A DNA stretch of 20,415 bases, taken from the NCBI GenBank assembly GCA_036257535.1, contig DATAFJ010000251.1:1-20415 (forward strand). The letters are read 5' to 3'. The notes beneath the pieces were generated by a model, which saw only the letters and a list, made by a program, of their open reading frames with translations, made no database searches and was not told where the DNA came from. Source of the stretch: DATAEE01 sp036257535 (GTDB lineage: Bacteria > Acidobacteriota > Vicinamibacteria > Vicinamibacterales > 2-12-FULL-66-21). Made by a program: the position numbers and the translations under genes. Positions 1 through 8,810 of the stretch are shown piece after piece (position 1 is the first letter of the stretch; every line of letters begins with the position of its first letter).

Positions 1-1341
1 CCTGCGGCTCCGGCCGCGCTCGGGCCGCAGCGGCCCACCTCGGACGTCACCGAAGGCCGCAAGCGCTACAGCGGCCACCCGGTGAGCCTCGACTTTCAGA
101 ACGCGGACCTCAGGTCGGTGCTTCGCACGTTCGCCGAGATCAGCGGTCTGAACATGGTCATCGATCCGGCGGTGCAGGGCACCGTCGATATCGTTCTGAC
201 CGAGGTGCCGTGGGACCAGGCGCTCGAGATCATCCTGCGCGGCAACCAGCTTGGCTACGCGGTCGACGGGAGCATCGTGCGCATCGCGCCGCTGAAGGTT
301 CTCGCTGCGGAAGAAGACGAGCGGCGGAAGCTGGCCGACGCGCAGGCCCTGTCCGGCGAGCTCCGGGTGCGCACGTATGCGCTGAGCTACGCGAAGGCTC
401 AGGATCTTCAGGCGCTCCTCACGCGCTCGGCGCTGTCGCAGCGTGGACAGATCCAGGTCGATCCGCGGACCAACACGCTCATCATCACCGACCTGCCCGA
501 TCGCCTGACGACGGCGGAGAATTTGATCAACATCCTGGACCGGCCGGAGCCTCAGGTCGAGGTCGAGGCGCGCGTCGTGCAGACGACCCGCGACTTCGCG
601 CGGGAGATCGGCGTGCAGTGGGGCTTCAACGGACGCGTATCTCCCGAAATCGGCAACACGACACCCCTCGCGTTCCCGAACCGCGGCAGCCTCGGCGGCC
701 GCACGGGCAGTACCGCAGGCCCGAATGTGACGAACGACCCGCGGGCCGATCCGCGCGAGCAGGCGGGCACCGTGGTGAACCTGCCGGTCTCACCGGCCAA
801 CGGAGCCATCGGCCTCGCGCTCGGCTCGATCAACGGCGCGTTCAACCTCGACATCGCGCTCACGGCGCTCGAGCGAAGCGGCCGGGGCCGCGTGCTGTCC
901 ACGCCGCGCCTGACCACCCAGAACAACATCGAGGCGGAAGTCGCGCAGGGTATCCAGATCCCGATTCAGACCGTCGCCAACAACACCGTGACGGTCCAGT
1001 TCAAGGACGCGGTGCTCCTGCTCAAGGTCACGCCGCAGATCACCTCGGCGAACACCGTGATCATGCGAATCACCATCGAGAACGCGAGCCCGGATTTCGG
1101 CCGGCAGGTGCAGGGTATCCCCCCGATCGACACGCAGCGCGCGCTCACGCAGGTCCAGGTCAACGACGGCGCGACGACGGTGATCGGCGGCATCTTCGTC
1201 AGCCGCGAGTCGTACAGCAACGACCGGGTGCCGTTCTTCCATCGCATTCCGCTTCTTGGCTGGTTGTTCAAGCGCGAGATTTCAGACGACGAGAGCCGCG
1301 AGCTGCTGATCTTCATCACGCCGCGGATCCTGAGGGGTTAG
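1..1341 (+). CDS. pilQ: Type IV pilus secretin PilQ, 3' part
   Basis: This is the C-terminal part of an outer-membrane secretin, the gated ring through which the type IV pilus passes. The frame is open from base 1, so the true start lies upstream; 446 codons are visible. In order the visible part shows a secretin/TonB short N-terminal domain (SLDFQNADLRSVLRTFAEIS onward, roughly residues 28-95), a NolW-type N-domain (RVRTYALSYAKAQDLQALL to the NILDRPEPQVEVEARV stretch), then the secretin barrel domain. The barrel domain ends with the family signature VPFFHRIPLLGWLFK and the closing strand ELLIFITPRIL. A Gly/Thr/Asn-rich loop near residues 205-255 separates the N-domains from the barrel. Secretins of this kind normally sit last in pilMNOPQ operons, so pilMNOP are probably just upstream. 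GspD of a type II system is the alternative; the length and C-terminus favour PilQ. Confidence 0.93.
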   Translation, partial: PAAPAALGPQRPTSDVTEGRKRYSGHPVSLDFQNADLRSVLRTFAEISGLNMVIDPAVQGTVDIVLTEVPWDQALEIILRGNQLGYAVDGSIVRIAPLKVLAAEEDERRKLADAQALSGELRVRTYALSYAKAQDLQALLTRSALSQRGQIQVDPRTNTLIITDLPDRLTTAENLINILDRPEPQVEVEARVVQTTRDFAREIGVQWGFNGRVSPEIGNTTPLAFPNRGSLGGRTGSTAGPNVTNDPRADPREQAGTVVNLPVSPANGAIGLALGSINGAFNLDIALTALERSGRGRVLSTPRLTTQNNIEAEVAQGIQIPIQTVANNTVTVQFKDAVLLLKVTPQITSANTVIMRITIENASPDFGRQVQGIPPIDTQRALTQVQVNDGATTVIGGIFVSRESYSNDRVPFFHRIPLLGWLFKREISDDESRELLIFITPRILRG

Positions 1342-1347
1342 CGGGTC

Positions 1348-2040
1348 ATGCACGCGGCTGGAGCAAAGACGATGACTGGCGAGACGAGGACCGATCGGCG
1401 AAAGGCGGTGTGGGGCGCCGTGGTAATCATAGGGGTCGCACTGCTGGCCCTTACGGCGGCAGGCTGCGGCCGGACGCTCGAAGGCGACGCGTCGTCGTAC
1501 CTGATTGTCGACCGCCTCGAGGCGGCGTCAGGTGCGGAGCCGGAGCTGTTCAGCACGGTGCTGCACTCGGACGTGGTCACGATCGTTGACGGCCAGGACG
1601 CCCAGGGCAACGAGGTCAGGGTCCCGACGGTCTTCTCTGACCCGGCCCGTGTGACGCTCCGCCTCGCGATGAAGGACCCCGGCACGGCTGGCTCGCCCGT
1701 CCTGCCAACGCCGAACAACTTCATCACCGTCAATCGATATCGCGTGTCCTTTACGCGGGCGGACGGTCGCAACACACCTGGCGTCGACGTCCCGCACCCG
1801 TGGGACGGCACTGTGACATTTACGGTCAACACGCAGGTGACGACGTTTCCGTTCCTGCTCGTTCGCCACCAGACGAAGGAAGAGGCGCCGCTCGCGGCGC
1901 TCGCCAACGGCGGAGGCGCGAACCTCATCACGACGCTTGCGGACATCACGTTCTACGGGCAGGACCAGACGGGCCGCGACGTCAGCGTCAGCACGACGAT
2001 GACGGTCATCTTCGGGAACTTTGGAGATCCGGAAAGCTAA
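1348..2040 (+). CDS. Putative outer-membrane lipoprotein downstream of pilQ
   Basis: I do not recognise a named family. The 230-residue product starts with a basic stretch (RRK) and a hydrophobic helix (about residues 21-38), ending in the lipobox LTAAGC with the lipidated cysteine at position 40. The next residue is glycine, not aspartate, which fits outer-membrane sorting. The mature part is rich in beta-forming residues and has no obvious repeats. The start at 1348 is supported by an AGGGG ribosome-binding stretch at 1333-1337; an in-frame ATG at 1372 is an alternative giving a shorter signal peptide. It begins 6 bases after the pilQ stop, so it is very likely co-transcribed. A role in pilus or secretin biogenesis (for example as a pilotin) is possible only by position. 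Confidence 0.82.
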   Translation: MHAAGAKTMTGETRTDRRKAVWGAVVIIGVALLALTAAGCGRTLEGDASSYLIVDRLEAASGAEPELFSTVLHSDVVTIVDGQDAQGNEVRVPTVFSDPARVTLRLAMKDPGTAGSPVLPTPNNFITVNRYRVSFTRADGRNTPGVDVPHPWDGTVTFTVNTQVTTFPFLLVRHQTKEEAPLAALANGGGANLITTLADITFYGQDQTGRDVSVSTTMTVIFGNFGDPES

Positions 2041-2084
2041 GCGCTGGAGGCAGAGGAGCGCGCCACGCATCTGCAGAGGCAGGA

Positions 2085-2804
2085 ATGAGACTGAAACGAT
2101 TGCACGGCCAGGCCGCGGCGCTCGTTGCCGCGCTCTGTTTGAACGGTTGCACGGACGGTGTCGAGGTGCCGCCTCTGGCGGGGCCGTCCGAGTTCGCGCT
2201 GGCGGTCGCCATGACCGCCACGCCGGACATCCTTCCCGAAGACGGCACCTCGCAGGCGGTCATCTCGATCGCCGTCCGGGATGCCAATGCGCAGCCGCTG
2301 GCGAACGTCCAGCTGCGCGTGGATGCGTCCGAAGGCCAGCTGTCCGCCGGCACGGTGGTCACGGGATCCGACGGGCGCGCCTCGGTCACGTTCACGGCAC
2401 CGCTCACGACGACGCCGGGATTCGATCCGGGCAAGATCGTGGAAGTCGCGGCGGTTCCCGTGGGAAGCAACTTTCAGAACGCCCGGGCAACCACCGTGTG
2501 GATACGGCTGGTGCCGCCGGCCGTGATTACGGCGGCGGGCGCCCCGTTCGCCGACTTCGATTTCTCGCCGCTGTCGCCGAAGATCAACGAACAGGTCGTC
2601 TTCGATGGCTCGTCGTCGTTCGACGCCGACGGGTCGATCGTGGAGTATGCCTGGAACTGGGGCGACAACGAGAACGCGGTCAGACCTTTCAGCCACGAAG
2701 ACCACGACTACCCGGTCGCCGGCGTGTATTTCGTCACGCTCACCGTCACCGACGACAGCGGCAAGCGCTCGTCAGCGACCAAGCGCCTGACCATTGCCCC
2801 CTAG
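2085..2804 (+). CDS. Lipoprotein with Ig-like (Big_1-type) and PKD domains
   Basis: The 239-residue product begins with a signal peptide whose lipobox LNGC puts the lipidated cysteine at residue 22. The next residue is threonine, so outer-membrane location is likely. Residues about 35-140 resemble a bacterial Ig-like domain of the invasin/Big_1 type: the stretches AVISIAVRDANAQPLANVQL and GSDGRASVTFTAP follow the usual pattern. Residues about 150-239 form a PKD domain with FDGSSSFDADGSIVEYAWNW, GD, the downstream H/Y-V-A-G-V-Y strand and TLTVTDDSG. An AGGCAGGA stretch directly before ATG 2085 supports the start. It lies 44 bases after the first lipoprotein. Such domains usually mediate surface display or adhesion. 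No catalytic domain is present, so a structural or binding role is the best guess. Confidence 0.85.
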   Translation: MRLKRLHGQAAALVAALCLNGCTDGVEVPPLAGPSEFALAVAMTATPDILPEDGTSQAVISIAVRDANAQPLANVQLRVDASEGQLSAGTVVTGSDGRASVTFTAPLTTTPGFDPGKIVEVAAVPVGSNFQNARATTVWIRLVPPAVITAAGAPFADFDFSPLSPKINEQVVFDGSSSFDADGSIVEYAWNWGDNENAVRPFSHEDHDYPVAGVYFVTLTVTDDSGKRSSATKRLTIAP

Positions 2805-2820
2805 CGGGGCCCCTTCAGCG

Positions 2821-2826
2821 TAGAAT
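2821..2826 (+). promoter_or_regulatory. Possible -10 box just before the TPR gene
   Basis: The hexamer TAGAAT lies 10 bases before the ATG at 2837 (one mismatch to TATAAT). No good -35 hexamer sits at 16-18 bases. If it is used, the transcript would begin only about four bases before the start codon. This is weak evidence; transcription through from pilQ is equally plausible. Confidence 0.2.
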
Positions 2827-2836
2827 CGTCGGCAGC

Positions 2837-3340
2837 ATGCCGGAGACCCGGATCGAGGATCTCAGGCGCCGCGTTGAGGCCGACCCCACTTCCATCGCCT
2901 TTGCGGCTCTGGCCGAGGAGTACCGCCGCCTGGGACGTTACCAGGACGCCGTGGATGTCTGCCGCCGCGGCCTGGAACGGCATCCCGCATATCTGTCAGC
3001 CCGGGTGACGCTCGGCCGCGCGCTCATCGAGCTCGATCAGCTCGAGGCCGGCGCCCGCGAGCTCCAACACGTGCTCGCAAGCGCCCCCGAGAACCTGGCC
3101 GCCATCCGTGCTCTGGCGGAGGTTCACCGGCGCCGCGGGGAGCTGCCGGAATCGATCGAATTGGCAGACGATCCTGCGCTCGTTCCGGCGCCGTCCGTCG
3201 TGCAGCCGCCGGAGCGGATACCGGTTCCCGTGGAGGTTGCGCAGACCGCCGGCGCCGAATCCGACGCCATCGTCGGGCGACTGGAAACATTTCTCAACGC
3301 GGTAGTCGCCGAGCGTCGCAGGCGCGAGATCGCCACGTGA
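2837..3340 (+). CDS. Small cytoplasmic TPR protein
   Basis: The 167-residue protein has no signal peptide or membrane segment. Two clear tetratricopeptide repeats occupy about residues 19-52 (AFAALAEEYRRLGRYQDAVD) and 53-86 (AYLSARVTLGRALIELDQLE), with a third, partial one near 87-108. A proline-rich linker follows (about 112-135) and then a short C-terminal helix (about 142-165) ending in a run of arginines. TPR arrays bind other proteins, but no partner can be named from the sequence. Its stop overlaps the start of the peptidase gene in a GTGA, so the two are translationally coupled. No strong ribosome-binding site is seen before ATG 2837. Confidence 0.85.
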   Translation: MPETRIEDLRRRVEADPTSIAFAALAEEYRRLGRYQDAVDVCRRGLERHPAYLSARVTLGRALIELDQLEAGARELQHVLASAPENLAAIRALAEVHRRRGELPESIELADDPALVPAPSVVQPPERIPVPVEVAQTAGAESDAIVGRLETFLNAVVAERRRREIAT

Positions 3341-4475
3341 GGCAGGCGCTGGCCGCGGCGCGCCCACGGCTCGATGCGCGGCTCGCCCGCGTGCGCGAGC
3401 GGATCGCGGTCGATCGTTTCGATGGCTTCCTCGTCACAAGTCCCGTCAACGTCGCGTACTTGACAGGCCTCCGGGCCTCGGCGTCCGCGATGGTCGTGAC
3501 GGATCGAAGCGCGACACTCGTGACGGACTTCCGTTATCGCGACGCCGCGCTCCAACGACTCGAACGGGAAGATGCTCCGACGGATCTCGAGCTTCAGATC
3601 GTCGATCAGAGCTACGACCAGACGATCGTGGACGTCATCCGCAGGCGCGAAATTCGACGCGTTGCGATTGAGGCGGATAGCCTCACCGTGCGGAGGTTCA
3701 ATTGGCTGCTTCGGACGCTCGCTGACGCCGCAACGATTGAGCCGACGGAGCAGGTTGTCGAGCGCCTGCGCGTCGTGAAGGACGAAGTCGAGATTGAAAC
3801 CATCCGCGAGGCGGCGCGGCGGCTTTCGGAGGTCGCCGGACACGTGTGGTCCTTCGTCGCCGAGGGACGCGCGGAGCGTCAGATCGCCGTGGACATCGAT
3901 GCGGCACTCGTTGCGGCCGGTTTCGAGCGGCCCGCGTTCGAGACGATCGTCGCCGCTGGGCCGAATTCTGCGCTGCCGCATGCTCGGCCCACGGCGAGGC
4001 GTCTCGCTTCCGGGGAGCCCGTGCTGCTGGACTTCGGGGGGGTCTACGACGGATACTGCGTGGATCTGACGCGGGTGGGGGTGCTGGGACGGCCCGGAAC
4101 GGCGCTCTCGAACCTCCACGAGGCGGTTGGGGCCGCCCAGGACGCGGCGCTAGCCGTCATCCGGCCGGGCGCGACGGCCTCGAACGTCGATCGCGCCGCG
4201 CGGACCGCGCTCGAGGCGCGGGGATTCGGACGCGACGTCTTCGGGCACGGGACCGGGCATGGCCTGGGCCTCGAAGTGCACGAAGCGCCGCGCATCGCTC
4301 CACTTGGGTCCGGAACGGAGGGAGACACGGCTCTGGAGGCGGGCATGGTCTTCACCGTCGAGCCCGGCGTGTACGTTTCCGGGCTGGGCGGGATACGGCT
4401 GGAAGACGATGTTCTCGTGACACCGGCCGGCGCCGAGCTGCTCACGCGCGTGCCACGCGAGCTGCGCGAACTGCG

Positions 4476-4479
<4 letters not shown>
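3337..4479 (+). CDS. pepP: Xaa-Pro aminopeptidase / M24B dipeptidase
   Basis: This is a metal-dependent peptidase of family M24B that cleaves Xaa-Pro bonds in the cytoplasm. The 380-residue protein has a creatinase-type N-terminal domain (about 10-140, with the typical GFLVTSPVNVAYLTGL) and a pita-bread catalytic domain (about 150-370). All five metal ligands of the family are visible: D232 and D243 (DFGG...CVDLTR), H308 (GHGTGHGLGL), E342 (VEPG) and E356 (IRLEDD). The start is GTG at 3337, overlapping the TPR stop as GTGA. The stop overlaps accB as ATGA. This gene type often precedes efp-accB-accC; here no efp lies between. PepQ-like activity cannot be separated from PepP-like activity on sequence alone. 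Confidence 0.92.
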
Positions 4480-5009
<530 letters not shown>

Positions 5010-5026
5010 CCGGTGCACAGGGAGCC

Positions 5027-6403
5027 ATGTTCAAGAAAATCCTGATCGCCAACCGCGGCGAGATCGCGCTCCGCATCATTTATGCGTGCCGCGAGCTCGG
5101 CATCCGGACGGTGGCGGTCTTTTCGGAGGCCGACGAGAACTCGCTCCACGTACGGTTCGCCGACGAGGACGTGTGTATCGGCCCGCCGCGCAGCCTCGAC
5201 AGCTACCTCAACGTGCCGGCGATCATCAGCGCCGCGGAAATCACGGGCGCAGACGCCATTCATCCGGGCTACGGCTTCCTCGCCGAAAGCGCGTACCTCG
5301 CTGAGGTGTGCGAGGCGTGCCACATCCGTTTCATCGGACCAGACCCGAACGTCATTCGCCTGATGGGTGATAAGGCGCGCGCGCGAAGAGCGATGAAGAA
5401 GGCGGGCGTTCCGGTGCTGCCCGGCAGCGACGGGCCGGTCGAGAGCGAGGAGAAAGGCCAGAAGGTCGCGCGCGATCTCGGGTTCCCGGTCATCATCAAA
5501 GCGGTCGCCGGCGGCGGCGGCCGAGGCATGCGCATTGTCCGCTCGGCGCCGGAGCTGGGAAAAGCGCTGAAGACCGCACAGCGCGAGGCCGAGGCGGCGT
5601 TCGGCGTCGGCGATGTCTACATCGAGAAGTACGTCGAGTCGCCGCGCCACATCGAAGTCCAGGTGCTGGGCGATCATCACGGCGCCGTGGTGCACCTCGG
5701 CGAGCGCGAGTGTTCGATCCAGCGGCGGCACCAGAAGCTGGTCGAAGAGGCGCCCTCGCCGGCGCTCAGCGAGAAGATGCGCCGGAAACTGGGCAGCACC
5801 GTCGTAGACGCCGCCCGCGCGGTGCAGTACACGAACGCGGGCACCTTCGAATTCCTGCTGGATCCGTCGGGCAATTTCCATTTCCTCGAGGTCAACACGC
5901 GGCTGCAGGTCGAGCACCCGGTCACCGAGTGCATCACCGGCATCGACATCGTCAAGGAACAGATCCGGATGGCCGCCGGCGAGCGGCTGTCGTTCAAGCA
6001 GGGGGAGGTCGTTTTCTCGGGTCACTCGATCGAGTGCCGGGTCAACGCTGAGGATCCGGACACGCTGACGCCGTCGCCCGGGATCATCCACGCGTTCAGC
6101 GTTCCTGGCGGTCCTGGCGTCCGGCTCGATACCTTCGCTCATGCCGAAGCGGTCGTCTCGCCGTACTACGACTCGCTCATCGCGAAGGTCGTAACCTGGG
6201 GGCGCGATCGGCAGGAGGCCATCGCGCGGATGCGCCGCACGCTCGAGATGACGGTGATCGAGGGTGTGAAGACGACGATTCCGCTCCACCTCAAGATTCT
6301 GTCCGACCCGGACTTTCTCGCCGGCAAGCTCTCGACTTCGTTCATGGAGCGATACGGCGTCGAGAAGAAACCCGGCCAGAAACCCTTGGCCGAGACCGCC
6401 TGA
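5027..6403 (+). CDS. accC: Biotin carboxylase subunit of acetyl-CoA carboxylase
   Basis: AccC uses ATP and bicarbonate to carboxylate the biotin on AccB. The 458-residue length is normal. The N-terminal domain (MFKKILIANRGEIALR, then HPGYGFLAE near 79-87) leads into the ATP-grasp domain. That domain carries K116, the glycine-rich loop AGGGGRGMRIV (161-171), the HIEVQVLGD segment, ECSIQRRHQKLVEE (228-241) and FLEVNTRLQVEHPVTE with E288 and R292. The C-terminal biotin-carboxylase domain follows with SIECRVNAEDP. An AGGGAG site at 5019-5024 sets the ATG at 5027. The protein has no fused BCCP domain, which fits a separate AccB rather than an acyl-CoA carboxylase alpha chain. The accA and accD subunits are not in the window. 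Confidence 0.97.
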   Translation: MFKKILIANRGEIALRIIYACRELGIRTVAVFSEADENSLHVRFADEDVCIGPPRSLDSYLNVPAIISAAEITGADAIHPGYGFLAESAYLAEVCEACHIRFIGPDPNVIRLMGDKARARRAMKKAGVPVLPGSDGPVESEEKGQKVARDLGFPVIIKAVAGGGGRGMRIVRSAPELGKALKTAQREAEAAFGVGDVYIEKYVESPRHIEVQVLGDHHGAVVHLGERECSIQRRHQKLVEEAPSPALSEKMRRKLGSTVVDAARAVQYTNAGTFEFLLDPSGNFHFLEVNTRLQVEHPVTECITGIDIVKEQIRMAAGERLSFKQGEVVFSGHSIECRVNAEDPDTLTPSPGIIHAFSVPGGPGVRLDTFAHAEAVVSPYYDSLIAKVVTWGRDRQEAIARMRRTLEMTVIEGVKTTIPLHLKILSDPDFLAGKLSTSFMERYGVEKKPGQKPLAETA

Positions 6404-6435
6404 GACCGTTACCCCGGCTCTATCCAGTCGTAGAC

Positions 6436-7032
6436 GTGGAGCTCGCGGCCGGCCGCGGATGGGAGCCCGTCGATCTCGCTCGCGCGTTTCTCGAGGGGGG
6501 CGCGCGGCTGCTCCAGCTGCGCGCGAAGAACGTCGATTCCTCGTCGCTGCTGGCGCTCGCCGATCGCCTGATGCCTCTGGCGCGCGCCTACGGAGCGGAT
6601 GTGATCGTGAACGACAGGGCAGATGTCGCGCGAATGGCTGGCGCAGCTGGCGTTCACGTCGGTCAGGAAGACATCACGGCGCGGGAGGCGCGACGGGTTG
6701 TCGGGCCCGAGGCAATCGTGGGCCTGTCCACGCACACGCTCGAGCAGGTCGAGGCTGCCGCATCCGGGCCGGTTTCGTACATTGCCGTCGGCCCCGTTTT
6801 CGGTACAACGACGAAGGACACGGGCTACACGGCGGTCGGTCTGGAACTCATTACCGCGGCGGCCGCACGAGCGGGCGCCGTGCCGATTGTCGGCATCGGG
6901 GGCATCGATCTGGATCGCGCGCCAGCCGTCCTCGCAGCCGGCGCGGCATCCGTGGCTGTCATTTCCGACCTCCTCACGCCGGACCCCACGGCCCGCATCC
7001 GCCAGTACATCGAGCTTCTTGGCGCACCCTGA
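6436..7032 (+). CDS. thiE: Thiamine-phosphate synthase (ThiE/TenI family)
   Basis: ThiE joins HMP-pyrophosphate and the thiazole phosphate to give thiamine phosphate. The family motifs are present: LLQLRAK for pyrophosphate binding, VIVNDRADVA, GVHVGQEDI, GLSTHT, the GPVFGTTTKD loop and VGIGGID. The annotated GTG at 6436 gives 198 residues, but the conserved N-terminal strand LPRLYPVVDVE begins upstream in the same frame. No ATG, GTG or TTG occurs there; a CTG at 6400 overlaps the accC stop (CTGA) and would give 210 residues. Neither start has a ribosome-binding site, so coupling to accC translation is likely. TenI, a non-catalytic relative, is less likely because the substrate-binding motifs are intact. 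Confidence 0.88.
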   Translation: MELAAGRGWEPVDLARAFLEGGARLLQLRAKNVDSSSLLALADRLMPLARAYGADVIVNDRADVARMAGAAGVHVGQEDITAREARRVVGPEAIVGLSTHTLEQVEAAASGPVSYIAVGPVFGTTTKDTGYTAVGLELITAAAARAGAVPIVGIGGIDLDRAPAVLAAGAASVAVISDLLTPDPTARIRQYIELLGAP

Positions 7033-7046
7033 GCACCCTGTATAAT
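7019..7046 (+). promoter_or_regulatory. Sigma70-type promoter for the permease operon
   Basis: A perfect TATAAT is present at 7041-7046. TTGGCG at 7019-7024 (four of six matches to TTGACA) lies 16 bases upstream. The -35 part overlaps the last codons of thiE. Transcription should start near 7053 and give a leader of about 54 bases. This is the best promoter in the window and separates the permease operon from thiE. Confidence 0.65.
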
Positions 7047-7078
7047 CACGCCCCAGTCTGCCTGGAGTTGAGCGGCAC

Positions 7079-7096
7079 GGGCGGCAACGTCCGCCC
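7079..7096 (+). promoter_or_regulatory. Leader hairpin just before the permease ribosome-binding site
   Basis: GGGCGG (7079-7084) can pair fully with CCGCCC (7091-7096) around a six-base loop, CAACGT. The hairpin ends one base before the ribosome-binding site GGAGG (7098-7102), so folding could affect ribosome access. It could also be a chance pairing in GC-rich DNA; there is no U-run, so it is not a simple terminator. Confidence 0.35.
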
Positions 7097-7106
7097 TGGA
7101 GGTTGA

Positions 7107-8810
7107 ATGGATTCGAATCTGTTCAAGACGAAGTCCATCGAGCGGCTGGTCGGCGATGCCGAGCACGGCGCCAAGGCGCTGCGCCGGACACTGACCGCGT
7201 TCGATCTGACGATGCTGGGGATCGGCGCGATCATCGGGACGGGCATCTTCGTGCTGACGGGCACCGCGGCCGCCAACCAGTCCGGGCCCGGCATCGTGCT
7301 CTCGTACGTGCTGGCGGGCGTGGCCTGCGGCTTCGCGGCGCTGTGCTACGCCGAGTTCGCCGCGATGATTCCAATCGCGGGGAGCGCTTATACGTACTCG
7401 TACGCGACGCTCGGCGAGATCTTCGCGTGGATGATCGGGTGGGACCTCATTCTTGAATACGCTGTCGGGTCGATGACCGTCGCGATCGGCTGGAGCGGCT
7501 ACTTTCAGCGGATCCTCGCCGGGTTCGGCCTCCACCTACCAGCCTGGATGTCGGCGGCGCCTGGCGCCGCCGAGGGATCGCTCGTCAACCTGCCGGCGAT
7601 CATCATCGTCCTCCTCATCATGGTGCTGCTCGTCATCGGCGTTCGAGAGAGCGCGCGCTTCAACGCCGCGATGGTGATGATCAAGCTGGCCGCCGTGCTC
7701 TTTTTCATCGTCGCCGGCTTCAGCTACGTGAAGCCGGAGAACTGGTCGCCGTTCGCACCCTACGGTTGGTCCGGCATCATGACCGGCGCTGCCGTCGTCT
7801 TTTTCGCCTACATAGGTTTTGACGCGGTCTCGACGACCGCCGAAGAGGCGAAGAACCCGAGCCGCGACCTGCCGATCGGGATCATCATGTCGCTCGTGAT
7901 CTGCACGCTGCTCTACATCCTGGTGGCCGGGATTCTGAGCGGCATCGTCCCGGTCGTCACGCTCAAGGGGGACGCGCAGTTCCTGAACGCGCCGGTGGGC
8001 TATGCGCTGGCGCTCATCGGGCAGGACTGGGCGGCCGGCCTCGTCTCGGCCGGCGCGGTCGCCGGGATCACGAGCGTGCTGCTCGTCATGCTCATGAGCC
8101 AGCCGAGAATCTTCTTCTCGATGAGCCGCGACCGGCTGCTTCCGCCGGGCGTGAGCAAGGTCCATCCAAAGTACCAGACGCCCTACATCACGACGATCAT
8201 CACGTGCGTCATCGTCGCCATCGCCGCGGGCCTCATTCCGATCCAGGTCGTCGGCGAGATGACGAGCATCGGCACGCTCTTCGCGTTCGTCGTCGTGTCG
8301 CTGGCGGTGCTGGTGTTGAGGGTCAAGCGGCCGGATGCCCACCGCCCGTTCAAGGTGGCCGGCGGACCGATCATCCCGGTGCTGGGCGTTCTCGCCTGCC
8401 TCTACCTGATGGTCAGCCTGTCGGTCATGACGTGGGTGCGGTTTCTCGTGTGGCTCGACCTCGGGATGCTGATCTACTGGTTCTACGGCCGGACGCACAG
8501 CTCACTGCGCGATCCGAACGAGTCCGCCCGGCAGAGCGGAACAGAGCAGGCGGGCAACTTGGTGACGATCCTCGGCTGGCTCGTCGGGTTCAACGGGTTC
8601 GCGATCGCGCTGCTCGGTCTGCTGACGGAATGGGGTGTGACCCGAGAGGATCTCGCGAAGTGGAGCGAGCTCGACGCGCTGATCAGTCGGATCGGGCTCC
8701 ACGTGAACCCGGAGATCGCGGATCGGTTCGGCTTGACGATTCTGGGGATCGGCATCGTCCTGGCGGTGATCGGCCTGGTGCTCCGGCGTGCGGGTCGTCG
8801 CGCGGTCTGA
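7107..8810 (+). CDS. APC-family amino-acid permease (cationic amino acid transporter-like)
   Basis: The 567-residue inner-membrane protein has many hydrophobic helices. The first is preceded by LTAFDLTMLG and contains the substrate-binding signature GIGAIIGTGIF (38-48), typical of the APC superfamily. Other typical stretches are CYAEFAAMIPIAGSAYTYSY and FFAYIGFDAVSTTAEEAKNP, which match the cationic amino-acid transporter (CAT) branch. The C-terminus runs about 80-100 residues beyond a usual 12-helix transporter and adds two more hydrophobic segments (about 485-505 and 540-562) separated by a short acidic soluble stretch. The start is set by GGAGG at 7098-7102. The stop lies 23 bases inside the following channel gene, so the two are translationally linked. 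The substrate cannot be read from the sequence. Confidence 0.93.
   Translation: MDSNLFKTKSIERLVGDAEHGAKALRRTLTAFDLTMLGIGAIIGTGIFVLTGTAAANQSGPGIVLSYVLAGVACGFAALCYAEFAAMIPIAGSAYTYSYATLGEIFAWMIGWDLILEYAVGSMTVAIGWSGYFQRILAGFGLHLPAWMSAAPGAAEGSLVNLPAIIIVLLIMVLLVIGVRESARFNAAMVMIKLAAVLFFIVAGFSYVKPENWSPFAPYGWSGIMTGAAVVFFAYIGFDAVSTTAEEAKNPSRDLPIGIIMSLVICTLLYILVAGILSGIVPVVTLKGDAQFLNAPVGYALALIGQDWAAGLVSAGAVAGITSVLLVMLMSQPRIFFSMSRDRLLPPGVSKVHPKYQTPYITTIITCVIVAIAAGLIPIQVVGEMTSIGTLFAFVVVSLAVLVLRVKRPDAHRPFKVAGGPIIPVLGVLACLYLMVSLSVMTWVRFLVWLDLGMLIYWFYGRTHSSLRDPNESARQSGTEQAGNLVTILGWLVGFNGFAIALLGLLTEWGVTREDLAKWSELDALISRIGLHVNPEIADRFGLTILGIGIVLAVIGLVLRRAGRRAV

Noticed and set aside
7536..8498. Long open frame on the minus strand opposite the permease
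   Set aside because: Its product is rich in Asp, Arg and His with no family features, as expected from the antisense of a membrane protein gene in GC-rich DNA.
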